The notes: a model not told the origin generated them from the sequence alone. Shown: positions 24,339-33,361, numbered from the stretch's first letter. The stretch: DNA of 41,651 nt from Alphaproteobacteria bacterium (GCA_016869875.1 VGDE01000008.1:1-41651); one strand, 5' to 3'. Translations and numbers: made by a program.

Positions 24339-25922
24339 ATGACATTCAACCCACAGGGGATATCGCGGCGCTCGCTGTTGTCGATGATTGGCGCAGTGGC
24401 AGGCGCAGGTGCGATGTATAGCGCCATGAGCACAATGGGACTCGCACAACCCTCCAATTTCGCGGGGCGGCTGCAACTGCAAGGCAATGTGCAGGGCACG
24501 CGCGTCCTGATCCTGGGCGCGGGCTTGGCCGGCATGACCGCCGCCTACGAGCTGCGCGCCGCAGGCTATCAGGTCAAGCTGCTGGAGTTCCGCGAAAAGG
24601 CCGGCGGCCGTTGCTGGACCCTGCGCGGAGGGGACAGCTATACGGAACTTGGCGGCGAGACGCAGGAGGTAACCTTCTCGGGGGGCAACTACCTGAACCC
24701 GGGCCCTTGGCGCATTCCGTCCGACCACTACGCGGTGCTGGATTACTGCAAGCGTTTCGGCGTCAAACTGGAACCCTTCATCCAAGTCAACTACAACGCT
24801 TATCTGCACAACACCGAGGCCTTCGACGGCAAGCCGCAGCGCTTCAAGGAGATCTCGACCGACTTCCGGGGCCACGTGGCGGAACTGCTCGCCAAGGTGG
24901 TGGACCAGCAGGCGCTGGAGGCCGACGTGACGGAAGCGGACGCGCAACTGCTGATGGATGCGCTGAAGCGCTACGGCGCGCTGAACGACGATATGGAATA
25001 TGTCACGGGCGAGGCATCCTCAGCCTATCGTGGATGGGCAACACCTGAAGGCGGCGGCACGACCGGCAAACCTGAACCATCCGAGATCCATCCCCTATCG
25101 GTGATCCTGCAGTCGAACCTCTGGCGCAACCTGACGGCGGGCGACAACCTGCACATGCAGTCCACGATCTTCCAGCCCGTCGGCGGCATGGACCAGATCG
25201 CGCAAGGGTTCGAGCGCGAAGTGGGTGACCTGATCACCCACAACGCCAAGGTCACCCGCATCCGCCACGAAGACGACACGGTCACCGCGACCTGGATCCC
25301 GGCCGACGGCGGGGACGAGCGGACCGAGACGGCGGACTACTGCATCTGCACCATCCCGTTCTCGATCCTCGGCCAGATCGACCACGATTTCTCGTCGCGG
25401 ATGTCGGGCATCATCGACGGCATGTACTATGCCTCGTCCTTCAAGTGCGGGCTGGAGTTCAAGCGCCGCTTCTGGGAGCAGGACGAGCACATCTATGGCG
25501 GGATCAGCTATACGAACCTGCCGATCTCGCTGATCTCCTACCCCTCGACCGACTTCTTCAGCGACGGCCCGGGCGTGCTGCTGGCCGCCTACAGTTGGGG
25601 AGCGGCGTCTTACCAATTCAACGCCCTGCCGCCTACGGATCGCATTGAGGCGGTTCTGGACTATGGCAGCCAGATCCATCCCCAGTACCGGGACGAGTTC
25701 GTCTCGGGCGTCTCGGTGGGCTGGCACCGCGTGCCGTGGGTCCTGGGCTGCTATGGCATCTGGAAGGACCGTGAGGCCGATTACATGGATGCAACCGCGA
25801 TGGAGGGGCGCACACTGATGGCGGGCGAGCATATCTCGTACCTGCCAGCCTGGATGGAAGGCGCCATTCTTTCCGCACTGGACGCCGTCGAGCGTCTGCA
25901 CGCCACCGTCATCGCAGCCTGA
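24339..25922 (+). CDS. Tat-exported flavin monoamine oxidase/dehydrogenase
   Basis: 527 residues from ATG 24339 (AAGGGA 6 bases upstream). The start has a twin-arginine signal, SRRSLLSMIGAVAGAGAMYS, with cleavage near residue 36. Then follow the FAD-binding VLILGAGLAGMTAAYELRAA (GxGxxG at 60-65), EKAGGRCWTLRGG, GGMDQIAQGF, and the C-terminal second FAD block TLMAGEHISYLPAWMEGAIL. This is the flavin amine oxidase family that includes amine oxidases, L-amino acid oxidases and nicotine oxidoreductase. Two genes for an exported cytochrome c and an exported RidA follow at 9 and 21 bp. In NicA2-type enzymes a cytochrome c replaces oxygen as electron acceptor; the same is proposed here. The substrate is unknown. 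Confidence 0.9.
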   Translation: MTFNPQGISRRSLLSMIGAVAGAGAMYSAMSTMGLAQPSNFAGRLQLQGNVQGTRVLILGAGLAGMTAAYELRAAGYQVKLLEFREKAGGRCWTLRGGDSYTELGGETQEVTFSGGNYLNPGPWRIPSDHYAVLDYCKRFGVKLEPFIQVNYNAYLHNTEAFDGKPQRFKEISTDFRGHVAELLAKVVDQQALEADVTEADAQLLMDALKRYGALNDDMEYVTGEASSAYRGWATPEGGGTTGKPEPSEIHPLSVILQSNLWRNLTAGDNLHMQSTIFQPVGGMDQIAQGFEREVGDLITHNAKVTRIRHEDDTVTATWIPADGGDERTETADYCICTIPFSILGQIDHDFSSRMSGIIDGMYYASSFKCGLEFKRRFWEQDEHIYGGISYTNLPISLISYPSTDFFSDGPGVLLAAYSWGAASYQFNALPPTDRIEAVLDYGSQIHPQYRDEFVSGVSVGWHRVPWVLGCYGIWKDREADYMDATAMEGRTLMAGEHISYLPAWMEGAILSALDAVERLHATVIAA

Positions 25923-25931
25923 GAGGCCCCC

Positions 25932-26348
25932 ATGAAACGCAATCTGCTTTCCTTGGCCGCGCTGGCGGCCCTGTCAGCACCCCTTGCCGCGCAAGAGGCC
26001 GGCCAGGTCGACATGAGCCAGCGTGCCGGATGGTTCGAGGACCCCGCCCGCCTGACGCAAAGCGGCGGCAAGCAGGTCTATGAGGCCATCTGCGCCGCCT
26101 GCCATATGCCGGATGGTCAGGGCGCCACCGGTGCAGGCGCTTATCCCGCGCTGGCGGGGAACGAAAACCTGATCACCCCGGACTATCCGATCTATGTGAT
26201 TGTCCAGGGCCACAAGGCAATGCCACCCTTGGGCGGCGTTCTGGACGACGAACAGGTGGCCGATGTCGTCAACTATATCCGCACCTCCTTCGGCAACGAT
26301 TATGCCGAGGATCCCGCCACTGCCGACCGCGTCGCCGACGCGCGCTGA
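25932..26348 (+). CDS. Exported monoheme cytochrome c
   Basis: 138 residues with a Sec signal peptide (about 1-20, ending LAAQE). The heme site is CAACH (Cys54, Cys57, His58) and the distal ligand is probably Met97 in KAMPPLGG, followed by the class I C-terminal helix DEQVADVVNYIRTSF. It would act in the periplasm as electron carrier. It starts 9 bp after the flavin enzyme stop with GAGAGG just before the ATG, so the two are cotranscribed. The most economical role is to take electrons from the flavin amine oxidase to the respiratory chain. Confidence 0.92.
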   Translation: MKRNLLSLAALAALSAPLAAQEAGQVDMSQRAGWFEDPARLTQSGGKQVYEAICAACHMPDGQGATGAGAYPALAGNENLITPDYPIYVIVQGHKAMPPLGGVLDDEQVADVVNYIRTSFGNDYAEDPATADRVADAR

Positions 26349-26369
26349 ACACCAATGGAAGGAATGACC

Positions 26370-26852
26370 ATGAACACGACCCTCGTTGCGTTGGCCTTGT
26401 CAACTCTTGCCCTGCCGGCCGCCGCACAGGAACTGATCCGCCACCCGATCCCGAACTCGGACTTCCCGATCCTGCAGGCGGTCGAGGTGCCGGCTGGCAT
26501 GACCACCGTCTATCTCAGCGGAACGGTTCCGGCGGTCATCAACGAGGAGGCGGACCGCAACAGCGTCGAGGCCTATGGGGACACCGAGCAGCAGACGGTC
26601 AGCGTCATGAACCGTATCAAGAGCCAACTCGGGGCAATGAACATGAGCGTCGGCGACATCATCAAGATGCAGGCGTTCCTGGTCGCCCCGGAAGGCGAGG
26701 CCGTGGATTTCGACGGCTTCATGGCGGGCTATCGCCAGTTCTTCGGCACCGAGGACCAGCCGAACCTGCCCGTCCGCTCGGCCATGGTGGTCGAGGCGCT
26801 GGTCAATCCCGCCTGGCTCGTGGAACTGGAGGTCACGGCGGTTCGACCCTGA
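26370..26852 (+). CDS. Exported RidA-family (YjgF/YER057c/UK114) protein
   Basis: 160 residues from ATG 26370, with GGAAGGA 6 bases upstream. A Sec signal peptide (NTTLVALALSTLALPAAAQE) precedes the chorismate-mutase-like RidA fold: VYLSGTVPAV, VGDIIKMQAFLVAP, and the active-site Arg and Glu in PVRSAMVVEAL and LVELEVTAVRP. RidA proteins hydrolyse reactive imines and enamines to ketones or aldehydes. Most are cytoplasmic; this one is exported, and it is the third gene of an operon whose first product would release imines in the periplasm. The active-site Arg is kept, so deaminase activity is likely. Confidence 0.9.
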   Translation: MNTTLVALALSTLALPAAAQELIRHPIPNSDFPILQAVEVPAGMTTVYLSGTVPAVINEEADRNSVEAYGDTEQQTVSVMNRIKSQLGAMNMSVGDIIKMQAFLVAPEGEAVDFDGFMAGYRQFFGTEDQPNLPVRSAMVVEALVNPAWLVELEVTAVRP

Positions 26853-26860
26853 CCCTCTCT

Positions 26861-26884
26861 GGCCCGGCAAATCGTCGCCGGGCC
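26861..26884 (+). terminator. GC-rich hairpin after ridA
   Basis: GGCCCGGC (26861-26868), loop AAATCGTC, GCCGGGCC (26877-26884), 8 bases after the ridA stop. No T run follows, so it may be a Rho-aided terminator or an mRNA-stabilising hairpin. Confidence 0.5.
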
Positions 26885-27416
26885 AATCTCGGCCTTTCAA
26901 CGTTACCGGACCCGATCCCGCTATTGGCCGCAGCGAACGTCCGTTTCATTTGGATGGTCACGCAGCATTGCTGGGCCTGCAAAAGTCCGCTTTTTGCCCT
27001 TCATTTGCATTTTCGCTGGATGGAAGTGTCGAACATGCTGCTGCAGCGAACGGCAAGAAGGTCCCGTATTCTGTTAAAGAGGTCCTGCTACGGCCGAGAG
27101 GCTGCCCGTGGTCAGAACGTTGTTCTCCATGTAAGCCAAAAAGGTCAATTTTCAGGGCACTTCTGCAAGCAAGCGGAACCGTTTCCCGGAAACCAAAGCG
27201 CTGCAGTTACATGGATGAGTTTTCCAACAATATCTCCCGCGTAGCAAACGCACCAAGCTGGCGAGAACGCGGCAGCTGTCCTGAACAAACCGCCGTCTGC
27301 AACGGCGGAGAACTCCCGCGACTGCGGCCAACGGCCAATCGCTTCAGCACGTCGAGCAACCGCTCTCGCCTCCTCATCAGACCTGCGTCACGCGCCGTCC
27401 TCACGGTCTGTCGGGA
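26885..27416. other. 532-bp intergenic region, no gene recognised
   Basis: A plus-strand frame runs across 26950-27492 but has no ribosome binding site, is cysteine/serine rich in a non-protein way and overlaps the hydrolase gene antisense. A CCGCCGT/ACGGCGG hairpin lies near 27290-27309. Confidence 0.45.
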
Positions 27417-28631
27417 TCAGGTGGCTGCCGCGAGTTGTGCGATACGTCGGAAGATCCGGGTGTTGCCTGCGTCGACACCGGGGGCCGCGTAACGGGGATC
27501 GGCTGCTGTCATGATAATGGCCACGTCGAGTGGCCGGTTGAAGTAGATGTACTGGCCGTAAATCCCTTCGGCTTGAAACTCGCCCTCCTGCCCATCAGCA
27601 GGGATCCACCACTGATAGCCATAGCGCTTTGCTCCCGGCTTGGTCCTTGCCTGCGGGCGGGTTGCCTCGGTGAGCCAGTCTGCCGGAACTATCTGGCGCC
27701 CGTTCCACAATCCATCCGCAAGCACCATTGCGGCAAAGCGGGCATAGTCGCGACTGGTGAAGTTGAGACCACCCAAGGCGAAGGCCGTCCCGTACGAGTC
27801 CGTCAGGAAGAAGCCATCCGCCTGCAAGCCAAGCGGAGCTACGAGCTTTTCCTGCATGAGGTCTTCAAGGCTGCGACCGGTGGCGCCACGAATGACCATG
27901 CCGAGCACGTGCGTATCGAGGGAGACGTATTTCCATGCCTCACCCGGCTTCCGGTCTCGCTCGGAGAACGAAGCCGTGAAAGCGTCCATGCTGCCGCCAA
28001 TGGCCAACAGCCGGCCCATCCTGTTCCCGTCGGACCAGAAATCGGCATAATCTTCATTGAACGCCACGCCGCTCGACATGGTCAGCACGTCACGGATGGA
28101 CACTCCCTCATAGGCCGTGCCCCTAAGTTCTGGCGCATAGCGGATGACCGGATCCTCCAGTGAGCCGATGCTTCCCTCGGCCTGAACGATGCCGAAAAGG
28201 ACCGAAAGCCAGCTCTTCGCGATTGACCAGGAGATGCGATGATCATCGGGTCCGGTATCAAGATAATATTCCTCGAAGACGATGGCGCCATCGTGAAGCA
28301 CGATCAACGATGTCGCGTTTCTCTCCTTGAGCCAGGCCCCGACATCAGGATCGAGGACTATCTCAGGACCTTTCGGGAGCGCACTGACCGGCCCTGCACC
28401 ACGCGGCAGCGCCACAGCATGGAAGACATCTCCCATGGACGAGAAGTTGCCGACGATCTTGTCCTCGTCGAACACCGTCAGGACAAAGTAGAGCCGGGAT
28501 AACTCTGCTCGAAAGAAGACACCGCCAATCAACGCAACGAGCGCAGCGGCGAGCAGCATGCGCAGCGACCGTTTCCGCACGCTGGAACGAGGTGCGGGAG
28601 CTGAACCTTCTTCGCGGCCGGGAGCACCCAA
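27417..28631 (-). CDS. Serine hydrolase, beta-lactamase / 6-aminohexanoate-dimer hydrolase type
   Basis: 404 residues from TTG 28631; ATG 28559 (MLLAAALVALIGGVF) is a plausible later start. One membrane segment (about 25-40) anchors it, catalytic domain outside. The SxxK motif is SIAKS with Ser136 and Lys139, and the Tyr motif is in WKYVSLDTHVLGMVI. GYQWWIPADG and GIYGQYIYFN near the C-terminus fit the NylB-like class C beta-lactamase fold. Such enzymes act on amides or esters; true beta-lactamase activity is not implied. It is convergent to the RidA operon and shares no operon with the LysR gene upstream. Confidence 0.88.
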   Translation of the reverse strand: MGAPGREEGSAPAPRSSVRKRSLRMLLAAALVALIGGVFFRAELSRLYFVLTVFDEDKIVGNFSSMGDVFHAVALPRGAGPVSALPKGPEIVLDPDVGAWLKERNATSLIVLHDGAIVFEEYYLDTGPDDHRISWSIAKSWLSVLFGIVQAEGSIGSLEDPVIRYAPELRGTAYEGVSIRDVLTMSSGVAFNEDYADFWSDGNRMGRLLAIGGSMDAFTASFSERDRKPGEAWKYVSLDTHVLGMVIRGATGRSLEDLMQEKLVAPLGLQADGFFLTDSYGTAFALGGLNFTSRDYARFAAMVLADGLWNGRQIVPADWLTEATRPQARTKPGAKRYGYQWWIPADGQEGEFQAEGIYGQYIYFNRPLDVAIIMTAADPRYAAPGVDAGNTRIFRRIAQLAAAT

Positions 28632-28819
28632 GCGACATCCTCCGTTTCCGGATCACCGCATTTCTCCGGAGCGTTACCAGTATGCGGCATCCGGCGAACT
28701 GCAGCAATTGCCGTCCGCGGTGCTTCCCGACAGCGGACGGCAGCTGACTCCTTTCGCGGACGTTACTTGCAGTCTGAGCGCCGCTTTGCGGGACAAAACT
28801 GCCGTGCAGCCCGCCGTGG

Positions 28820-29710
28820 CTACAGCCCTTCCGGAAGCGGCATCACCTGCAGGGCACGCGCGATTGCAGCACTCGTGCCCGGCTCTCCAGCGTCGTGCCA
28901 GAGCAGCGTGACGTCGATCCGGCTCTCGCGGCCCTTCAAATGTCGGAAGATGGCCCCTTCTTCGTCCCGCTTCAGGCTCTCGGGCACGACAGCCACGCCC
29001 AGTCCTGCCGCCACCAGGCCGATCGTCATGGCAGGACTGCCCACCTGCCGGTGCCGCTCGGGCATGTAGCCCAGGGCATGCGTGGTCAGTGCCATGCCGT
29101 CCATGTCCTCATGCGCTGCGTAGCCGATGAAGGTTTCCCGGCGCAGAGCTTCCGGTTCGATCTCGGCAAGGTGCTGCAACGGATGGTCGTCCGGCAGCAC
29201 CAACACCAGCGGATGCGACGCCATCCGGCGTGCTTGCAGACCTTCGCCCAAGTCCACCGAAACCGTCGTGCCGAGCGATGCATCCAGATCGCCCTTCCGG
29301 ATGGCCTCCGGCGCCTCGGCCGGATGGCTTTCCACCAGATCGAGGCGCAGACCGGGGCTGGTGTTGCGAAGAGCCAGCACCACCCGACGCAGAATGCCGG
29401 AATGAACGGCCCCGGCCGAGAAGCCGAGCCGCAGCTGCCCGATGGCACCTTGCGCCGCCTCGCGCGCCAGATGACCGGCTTGTTCGGCATGCGCCAGACT
29501 GCGCCTCGCCTCGCCCAGGAACAACCGCCCCGCCTGTGTCAGCGCCACCTCGCGGCGCGACCGCCGGAACAGGGCCACCCCAACCTCCTCCTCCAGAGCC
29601 TTGATCTGCATGGAGAGCGCCGGCTGCACGATGCCGAGCCGTTCGGCCGCCTGACCGAAATGCAGTGTCTCCGCAAGCGCCAGGAAGTATCGCAGGTGGC
29701 GCAGCTCCAT
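28820..29710 (-). CDS. LysR-family transcriptional regulator, full length
   Basis: 296 residues. The N-terminal winged helix reads MELRHLRYFLALAETLHFGQ, AAERLGIVQPALSMQIKALE, and VALFRRSRREVALTQAG. The substrate-binding domain follows with LRLGFSAGAVHSGILRRVVL, HPLVLVLPDDHPL and GLGVAVVPESL. It resembles BenM/CatM-type regulators of aromatic degradation in the RHLRYF start. It is divergent from the Tat-exported bicupin at 29814 with a 103-bp shared region, so it probably controls that gene with a bicupin-related ligand. Confidence 0.92.
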   Translation of the reverse strand: MELRHLRYFLALAETLHFGQAAERLGIVQPALSMQIKALEEEVGVALFRRSRREVALTQAGRLFLGEARRSLAHAEQAGHLAREAAQGAIGQLRLGFSAGAVHSGILRRVVLALRNTSPGLRLDLVESHPAEAPEAIRKGDLDASLGTTVSVDLGEGLQARRMASHPLVLVLPDDHPLQHLAEIEPEALRRETFIGYAAHEDMDGMALTTHALGYMPERHRQVGSPAMTIGLVAAGLGVAVVPESLKRDEEGAIFRHLKGRESRIDVTLLWHDAGEPGTSAAIARALQVMPLPEGL

Positions 29711-29722
29711 GGATCATCTCCA

Positions 29723-29738
29723 ATGATCGTGTGATCAT
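29723..29738. promoter_or_regulatory. Candidate LysR binding palindrome
   Basis: ATGATC-GTGT-GATCAT, a perfect 6-bp inverted repeat, in the divergent LysR/bicupin gap, next to the LysR start codon. Autoregulatory LysR sites lie in this position. Confidence 0.45.
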
Positions 29739-29813
29739 AACATGATATTAGAACTTATCAGCAGCGTCGTCTACCTTGGCCCCTTGGATTTGACCACACA
29801 GGCAAGGTGCAGC

Positions 29814-30935
29814 ATGACCTTCTCCCGCAGAAACTTTCTTCGCAGCGCAGCCCTGGGCGGTGCGGCCGCAGCCGTGACCGGCGACTTGGTGCTCGCGGAC
29901 GCCCCTCTGGGCCAGATCCCGGCGGCGCAGGCGGACGGCACCCTGCCCGGAGCGCACATGCCATACGCGCTGCGCGATGGTCAGGGGGAGCACTACCTGA
30001 TCCATGGTCAGGTCGCGACGCTGATCGCCCGTCCCATCGATACCGGAGGGGACTGCACGGCCGCCGTCCTGGCCGGATCGATGGACGCCCTTCTCCCGCT
30101 GCATCGGCATGATGCCACGGACGAGGCTCTCTATGTCATGGAGGGACGGCTGGAATTGCATCTGGATGGCCAGATCCACCTGCTGACGGCGGGCGACTAC
30201 GCCTACATCCCGGCGGGCACCGCACATGGCCACCGCATGAAGAGCTGGCGCACGCGCGTGCTGACCTGGTCGATCGGAGAAGGGCTGGGGGAGTTCTGGC
30301 AGACCTTGGGGACGCCGTTCACGCGCCCGGTTCAGCCGGAGATGCCCGACCTGGCGGTGTCGCAGGAACGGCTGGAGGCTGCCGCCGCGGCGTCCGACGT
30401 GATCTGGATGGGCGATCTGCCGGACGCCGTGGCCAAGCTGGTGACCGCACACGGGATACCCGAGGCACGCCAGCCCTATGTTCTGATGGCCGGAGAGGGC
30501 GAGCGGCTGGTCGCGGCGGATCAGCTTTTTTCGCTTCTGCAGACCTCAGCCTCGACCGGGGGCGCCTTCTTTTCAGTGCTGACGGAAGGCCCGGCGGGTC
30601 AGCCGATCCCCTGGCATTACCACAAGCACCACAACGAGAACTTCTTCTGCCTCGCGGGCCGCATGACCATGTGGGTCAACGGTGAGGAGATCACCCTGTA
30701 TCCGGGCGACTACTGCCAAGTTACACCCGGTACGGTACACAGCTATCGCCTCGACACGCCCTACACCAAGTTCTTCGGTTGGCTGGTGCCCGCGGTCTTT
30801 GAACCGTTCTTCCGCTACATCGGCGATCCGACCTCGGCTCATGTGTTCCCGGTGACACCGCCGCCGTTCCGCTTTGACCGGGTGCTCGCCCATCTCGACG
30901 AGCTGGACCTGAACGTCATGATCGTGAGGGACTGA
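29814..30935 (+). CDS. Tat-exported bicupin, quercetin 2,3-dioxygenase-like
   Basis: 373 residues from ATG 29814 (AAGG upstream). The start has a twin-arginine motif, FSRRNFLRSAALGGAAAA. Cupin 1 carries PLHRHDATDEALYVMEGRLE and AGTAHGHR; cupin 2 carries WHYHKHHNENFFCLAGRM, GDYCQVTPGTVHSYR. Each has the His-x-His...Glu...His metal set of quercetinases (bacterial bicupin QdoI type), which open flavonol rings using O2. An exported form is unusual. The ligand could be another aromatic compound. Control by the divergent LysR protein is likely. Confidence 0.87.
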   Translation: MTFSRRNFLRSAALGGAAAAVTGDLVLADAPLGQIPAAQADGTLPGAHMPYALRDGQGEHYLIHGQVATLIARPIDTGGDCTAAVLAGSMDALLPLHRHDATDEALYVMEGRLELHLDGQIHLLTAGDYAYIPAGTAHGHRMKSWRTRVLTWSIGEGLGEFWQTLGTPFTRPVQPEMPDLAVSQERLEAAAAASDVIWMGDLPDAVAKLVTAHGIPEARQPYVLMAGEGERLVAADQLFSLLQTSASTGGAFFSVLTEGPAGQPIPWHYHKHHNENFFCLAGRMTMWVNGEEITLYPGDYCQVTPGTVHSYRLDTPYTKFFGWLVPAVFEPFFRYIGDPTSAHVFPVTPPPFRFDRVLAHLDELDLNVMIVRD

Positions 30936-31453
30936 CAGCCTCGGCAGGCTGTCTCTGGGGCCGGCATGCCACTGCCGGCCCTTGCTCGTTGCAACAGGCC
31001 TCCTCAGGACAAGGCGGGAGCCTCTCAATGGCGGCTCAGACTCTTCGCTTTGATCATTCGGCCACTTTTGAACCTCCGCTTCCTGTGTCTCACCGGCGCG
31101 CGGCACCGGCTGGAAATATCTTGTTCGCAGGCAGGACAAGGATGAGCGATAAGGCCAGAGCTCAAGCTATTCCGATAAAGGTCGCCGTCTGTTGTCACCA
31201 ATTTAAAATGTCGCTTGTTCCGCCATTTAAAAATGTCGCGTGCCGTGCAACGAGGCGGTGAGCCGACCCCGCCCCGCCCTCTCCACAAAGGGCCGGGGGT
31301 CGGGGCCGGCGGCTCTTGGCTTCGAAGCCGTCACTCTGCTGGTGGCGGTGCTAAGGCTTGTGTCTCCACCGCACGCCGTTCAGCACGTCGTTCAAGCCCA
31401 CTTTTCCTGCCGCCGCCACGCTTGCCGGTTGGGGTATAGCGGGTGCGCAAAGC
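30936..31453. other. Intergenic, with IS21-like terminal repeat remnants
   Basis: No gene supported. ATTTAAAATGTCGC (31201-31214) and ATTTAAAAATGTCGC (31225-31239), preceded by TGTTGTCACCA, look like the multiple terminal repeats at an IS21-type element end. No IstA or IstB sequence accompanies them. Confidence 0.4.
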
Positions 31454-31687
31454 ATGAAGAACGATCCCGATCTTGAGCTGCAGCGGCGCTTGGCCACCGA
31501 GCTTGCGGACGCGCATTTCAGGGGGCTTACCGGCCAGGAGCGGGTGGCGCGATCCACGGATCCCCTGGCCGAAGCTCGCGCGCTCATAGCTGACACGCAG
31601 CGGCGCCTGAACGCGGCCCAGAAGAGCCTTGACCGGATTGGCTGGATGGCCTGGACCGAGATTGAGCAAAGGGATGATGGTTCGTAA
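31454..31687 (+). CDS. Small helical protein, paralogue of 35304-35534
   Basis: 77 residues, function unknown. MKNDPDLELQRRLATELADA and AEARALIADTQRRLNAAQKS form two amphipathic helices. The layout matches the 76-residue protein at 35304 (MEDEPDLAVLRQRLVDEVAA and AEARDLLNDARERLAAACQS). Charged with no cysteine or membrane segment. It lies left of the Crp-like regulator, on the same strand. Confidence 0.6.
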   Translation: MKNDPDLELQRRLATELADAHFRGLTGQERVARSTDPLAEARALIADTQRRLNAAQKSLDRIGWMAWTEIEQRDDGS

Positions 31688-31861
31688 GCGGGCGTAGCCT
31701 TTTGAGGCGGTTCTTGAGTACGTCCCCGTACATGGACCGTTTCTGTAAGCTTTCTGCGCTCAGCTGTGATACACTGTGAATATCGGACGCCACTTTCAGG
31801 GCGTGTCCGACTGAGAGACAGCCGTGACGACGTGCTCTTGCCCCCGAGACAAGAGACTGTC

Positions 31862-32593
31862 ATGCTGAAGCGTCTTCCCCGCCCGAACGGGCACAATCAC
31901 CTCATTGCCACTCTGTCCCCGGAGGATCAGGCCCTTCTTGAGCCGCATCTGAGCGATGTCGCGCTGGATCTGGGCATGGTCCTCGAAGAGCCCGGACAGC
32001 CCATCGGGCGGGTCTTCTTTCCGGTGTCCGGCGTCACGTCGATGATCGTGTCCGGGAGCCGAAACCAGCGGCGGATCGAGGCCGGTCTGTTCGGATCCGA
32101 GGGAATGTCGGGTACCTCCATCCTGCTCGGCGCCATGTCCACGCCCAACGAACTGCGCATTCAGGTTCCGGGCCATGGCCTGCAGATCCGCACAGAGACG
32201 CTGCGCGAGTTGCTGCAGAAGAGCCCCAGCCTGCAGCAACACTTTCTGAAGTTCATCCAAGCCCTGTTCATCCAGACCTCCCACACCGCCCTGTCGAACA
32301 AGAACGGCAGCCTGGAGGAGCGCCTCGCCCGCTGGCTCCTGATGTGTCACGACCGGGTGGAGGGCGACCGGCTGCTCCTGACCCACGAGTTCATCGCGCT
32401 CATGCTGGGTGCCCGCCGCGCGGGCGTCACCGAGGGCACGCAGATCCTGGAGGGGAAGGGCGTGATCCGCGCCAGGCGCGGCGAGATCACCATCCTCGAC
32501 CGCGACGGCCTCGAAGAGGAAGCGGGCGGCTCCTACGGGGTGCCGGAGGCTGAGTACGAACGCCTGTTCGGCGGCGGGGAGGGGAGCTCATGA
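31862..32593 (+). CDS. Crp/Fnr-family transcriptional regulator
   Basis: 243 residues from ATG 31862. The N-terminal cyclic-nucleotide-type beta domain includes PGQPIGRVFFPVSGVTSMIV, IEAGLFGSEGMSGTSILLGA. The dimerisation helix runs HFLKFIQALFIQTSHTALSN, and the helix-turn-helix is LTHEFIALMLGARRAGVTEG. No cysteines suitable for an Fe-S cluster are placed at the N-terminus, and the cAMP pocket arginine is not evident, so the signal is unknown; the group resembles alphaproteobacterial Crp/Fnr proteins without a cofactor. Its stop overlaps the next ATG (ATGA), so it is coupled with the 73-residue protein. Confidence 0.88.
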   Translation: MLKRLPRPNGHNHLIATLSPEDQALLEPHLSDVALDLGMVLEEPGQPIGRVFFPVSGVTSMIVSGSRNQRRIEAGLFGSEGMSGTSILLGAMSTPNELRIQVPGHGLQIRTETLRELLQKSPSLQQHFLKFIQALFIQTSHTALSNKNGSLEERLARWLLMCHDRVEGDRLLLTHEFIALMLGARRAGVTEGTQILEGKGVIRARRGEITILDRDGLEEEAGGSYGVPEAEYERLFGGGEGSS

Positions 32594-32811
32594 GCACCCA
32601 AAGAAACAGCTTTGCCGAGGATGCGGACTGGCTGTGCCTGGAGGCCCGGCGGCTGCGCGCGCTTCACCAGGACCTCCAGCGCGACAGGCTGCGCTTGCTG
32701 AACGAGTTCCGAAGCCTCTGCGCTACGGCTCAGGAGCGGGTGGCTCAGGCGCAGCACAGGCAGGCGGTCCGAGAAGACCAAGAACGAAAAGCGGCTTCAC
32801 GCGCCGCATAA
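32590..32811 (+). CDS. Small coiled-coil-like protein coupled to the Crp/Fnr gene
   Basis: 73 residues, not recognised. A single long charged helix (LCLEARRLRALHQDLQRDRL through AQERVAQAQHRQAVREDQER) suggests a coiled coil. The ATG overlaps the regulator's TGA by four bases, which argues for a real, cotranslated gene that may partner the regulator. Confidence 0.6.
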   Translation: MSTQRNSFAEDADWLCLEARRLRALHQDLQRDRLRLLNEFRSLCATAQERVAQAQHRQAVREDQERKAASRAA

Positions 32812-32901
32812 TCCAAGCCGGCGCTGTGGCGAGCGGCGGAGCCATCCCACACGATGTCGTGCGATCCGCATGGCCAGGCGTATGCAAGAGCTGAGGGTTT
32901 C

Positions 32902-33321
32902 ATGACCTATCGCATCATGATTGTCGAAGACGAATACTGGACCGCTATGGATCTGGCGGTGGAACTCCAGGAGCGGGGTGCCTTGGTAACGGGACCTTTC
33001 AGCTCCCTCTCCCAAGCAATCGAGGCGCTCAGGGGCACGGAGCGGCCCGATGCGGCTATCCTGGATGTCCGCTTGCGCAACACCGACGTCTTTCCGGTTG
33101 CCGATCTTCTGATGCAGGACAACATCCCGTTCGTGTTTGCGAGCGGTTTTGACCAGCACGATCTGCCGGCGCGCTTTGCGGAAACGCCTCATTTTGAAAA
33201 GCCTTTCTTGACCCCCAGCTGCGTCGAGAGCGTCTTGGCCTTGGCTGAAGCGCACTCTTGCGGCCGCAACGGCGGCCGTTTTCTCCGAAGCCTCTCCCGT
33301 GAAGGGAACCAGTTCTTCTGA
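32902..33321 (+). CDS. Single-domain response regulator
   Basis: 139 residues from ATG 32902, with GAGGG 6 bases upstream. The receiver domain has the acidic pair in IMIVEDE (Glu9/Asp10), the phospho-acceptor Asp55 in AILDVRL, and Lys100 in FEKPF. No output domain follows; the tail is about 30 basic residues. Such stand-alone receivers pass phosphate or bind partner proteins. It is likely a partner of the HWE kinase at 33818. Confidence 0.88.
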   Translation: MTYRIMIVEDEYWTAMDLAVELQERGALVTGPFSSLSQAIEALRGTERPDAAILDVRLRNTDVFPVADLLMQDNIPFVFASGFDQHDLPARFAETPHFEKPFLTPSCVESVLALAEAHSCGRNGGRFLRSLSREGNQFF

Positions 33322-33361
33322 GGGGAAGACGAGAAGCGGCTATCGGCTGCCTCTTGGAGCC

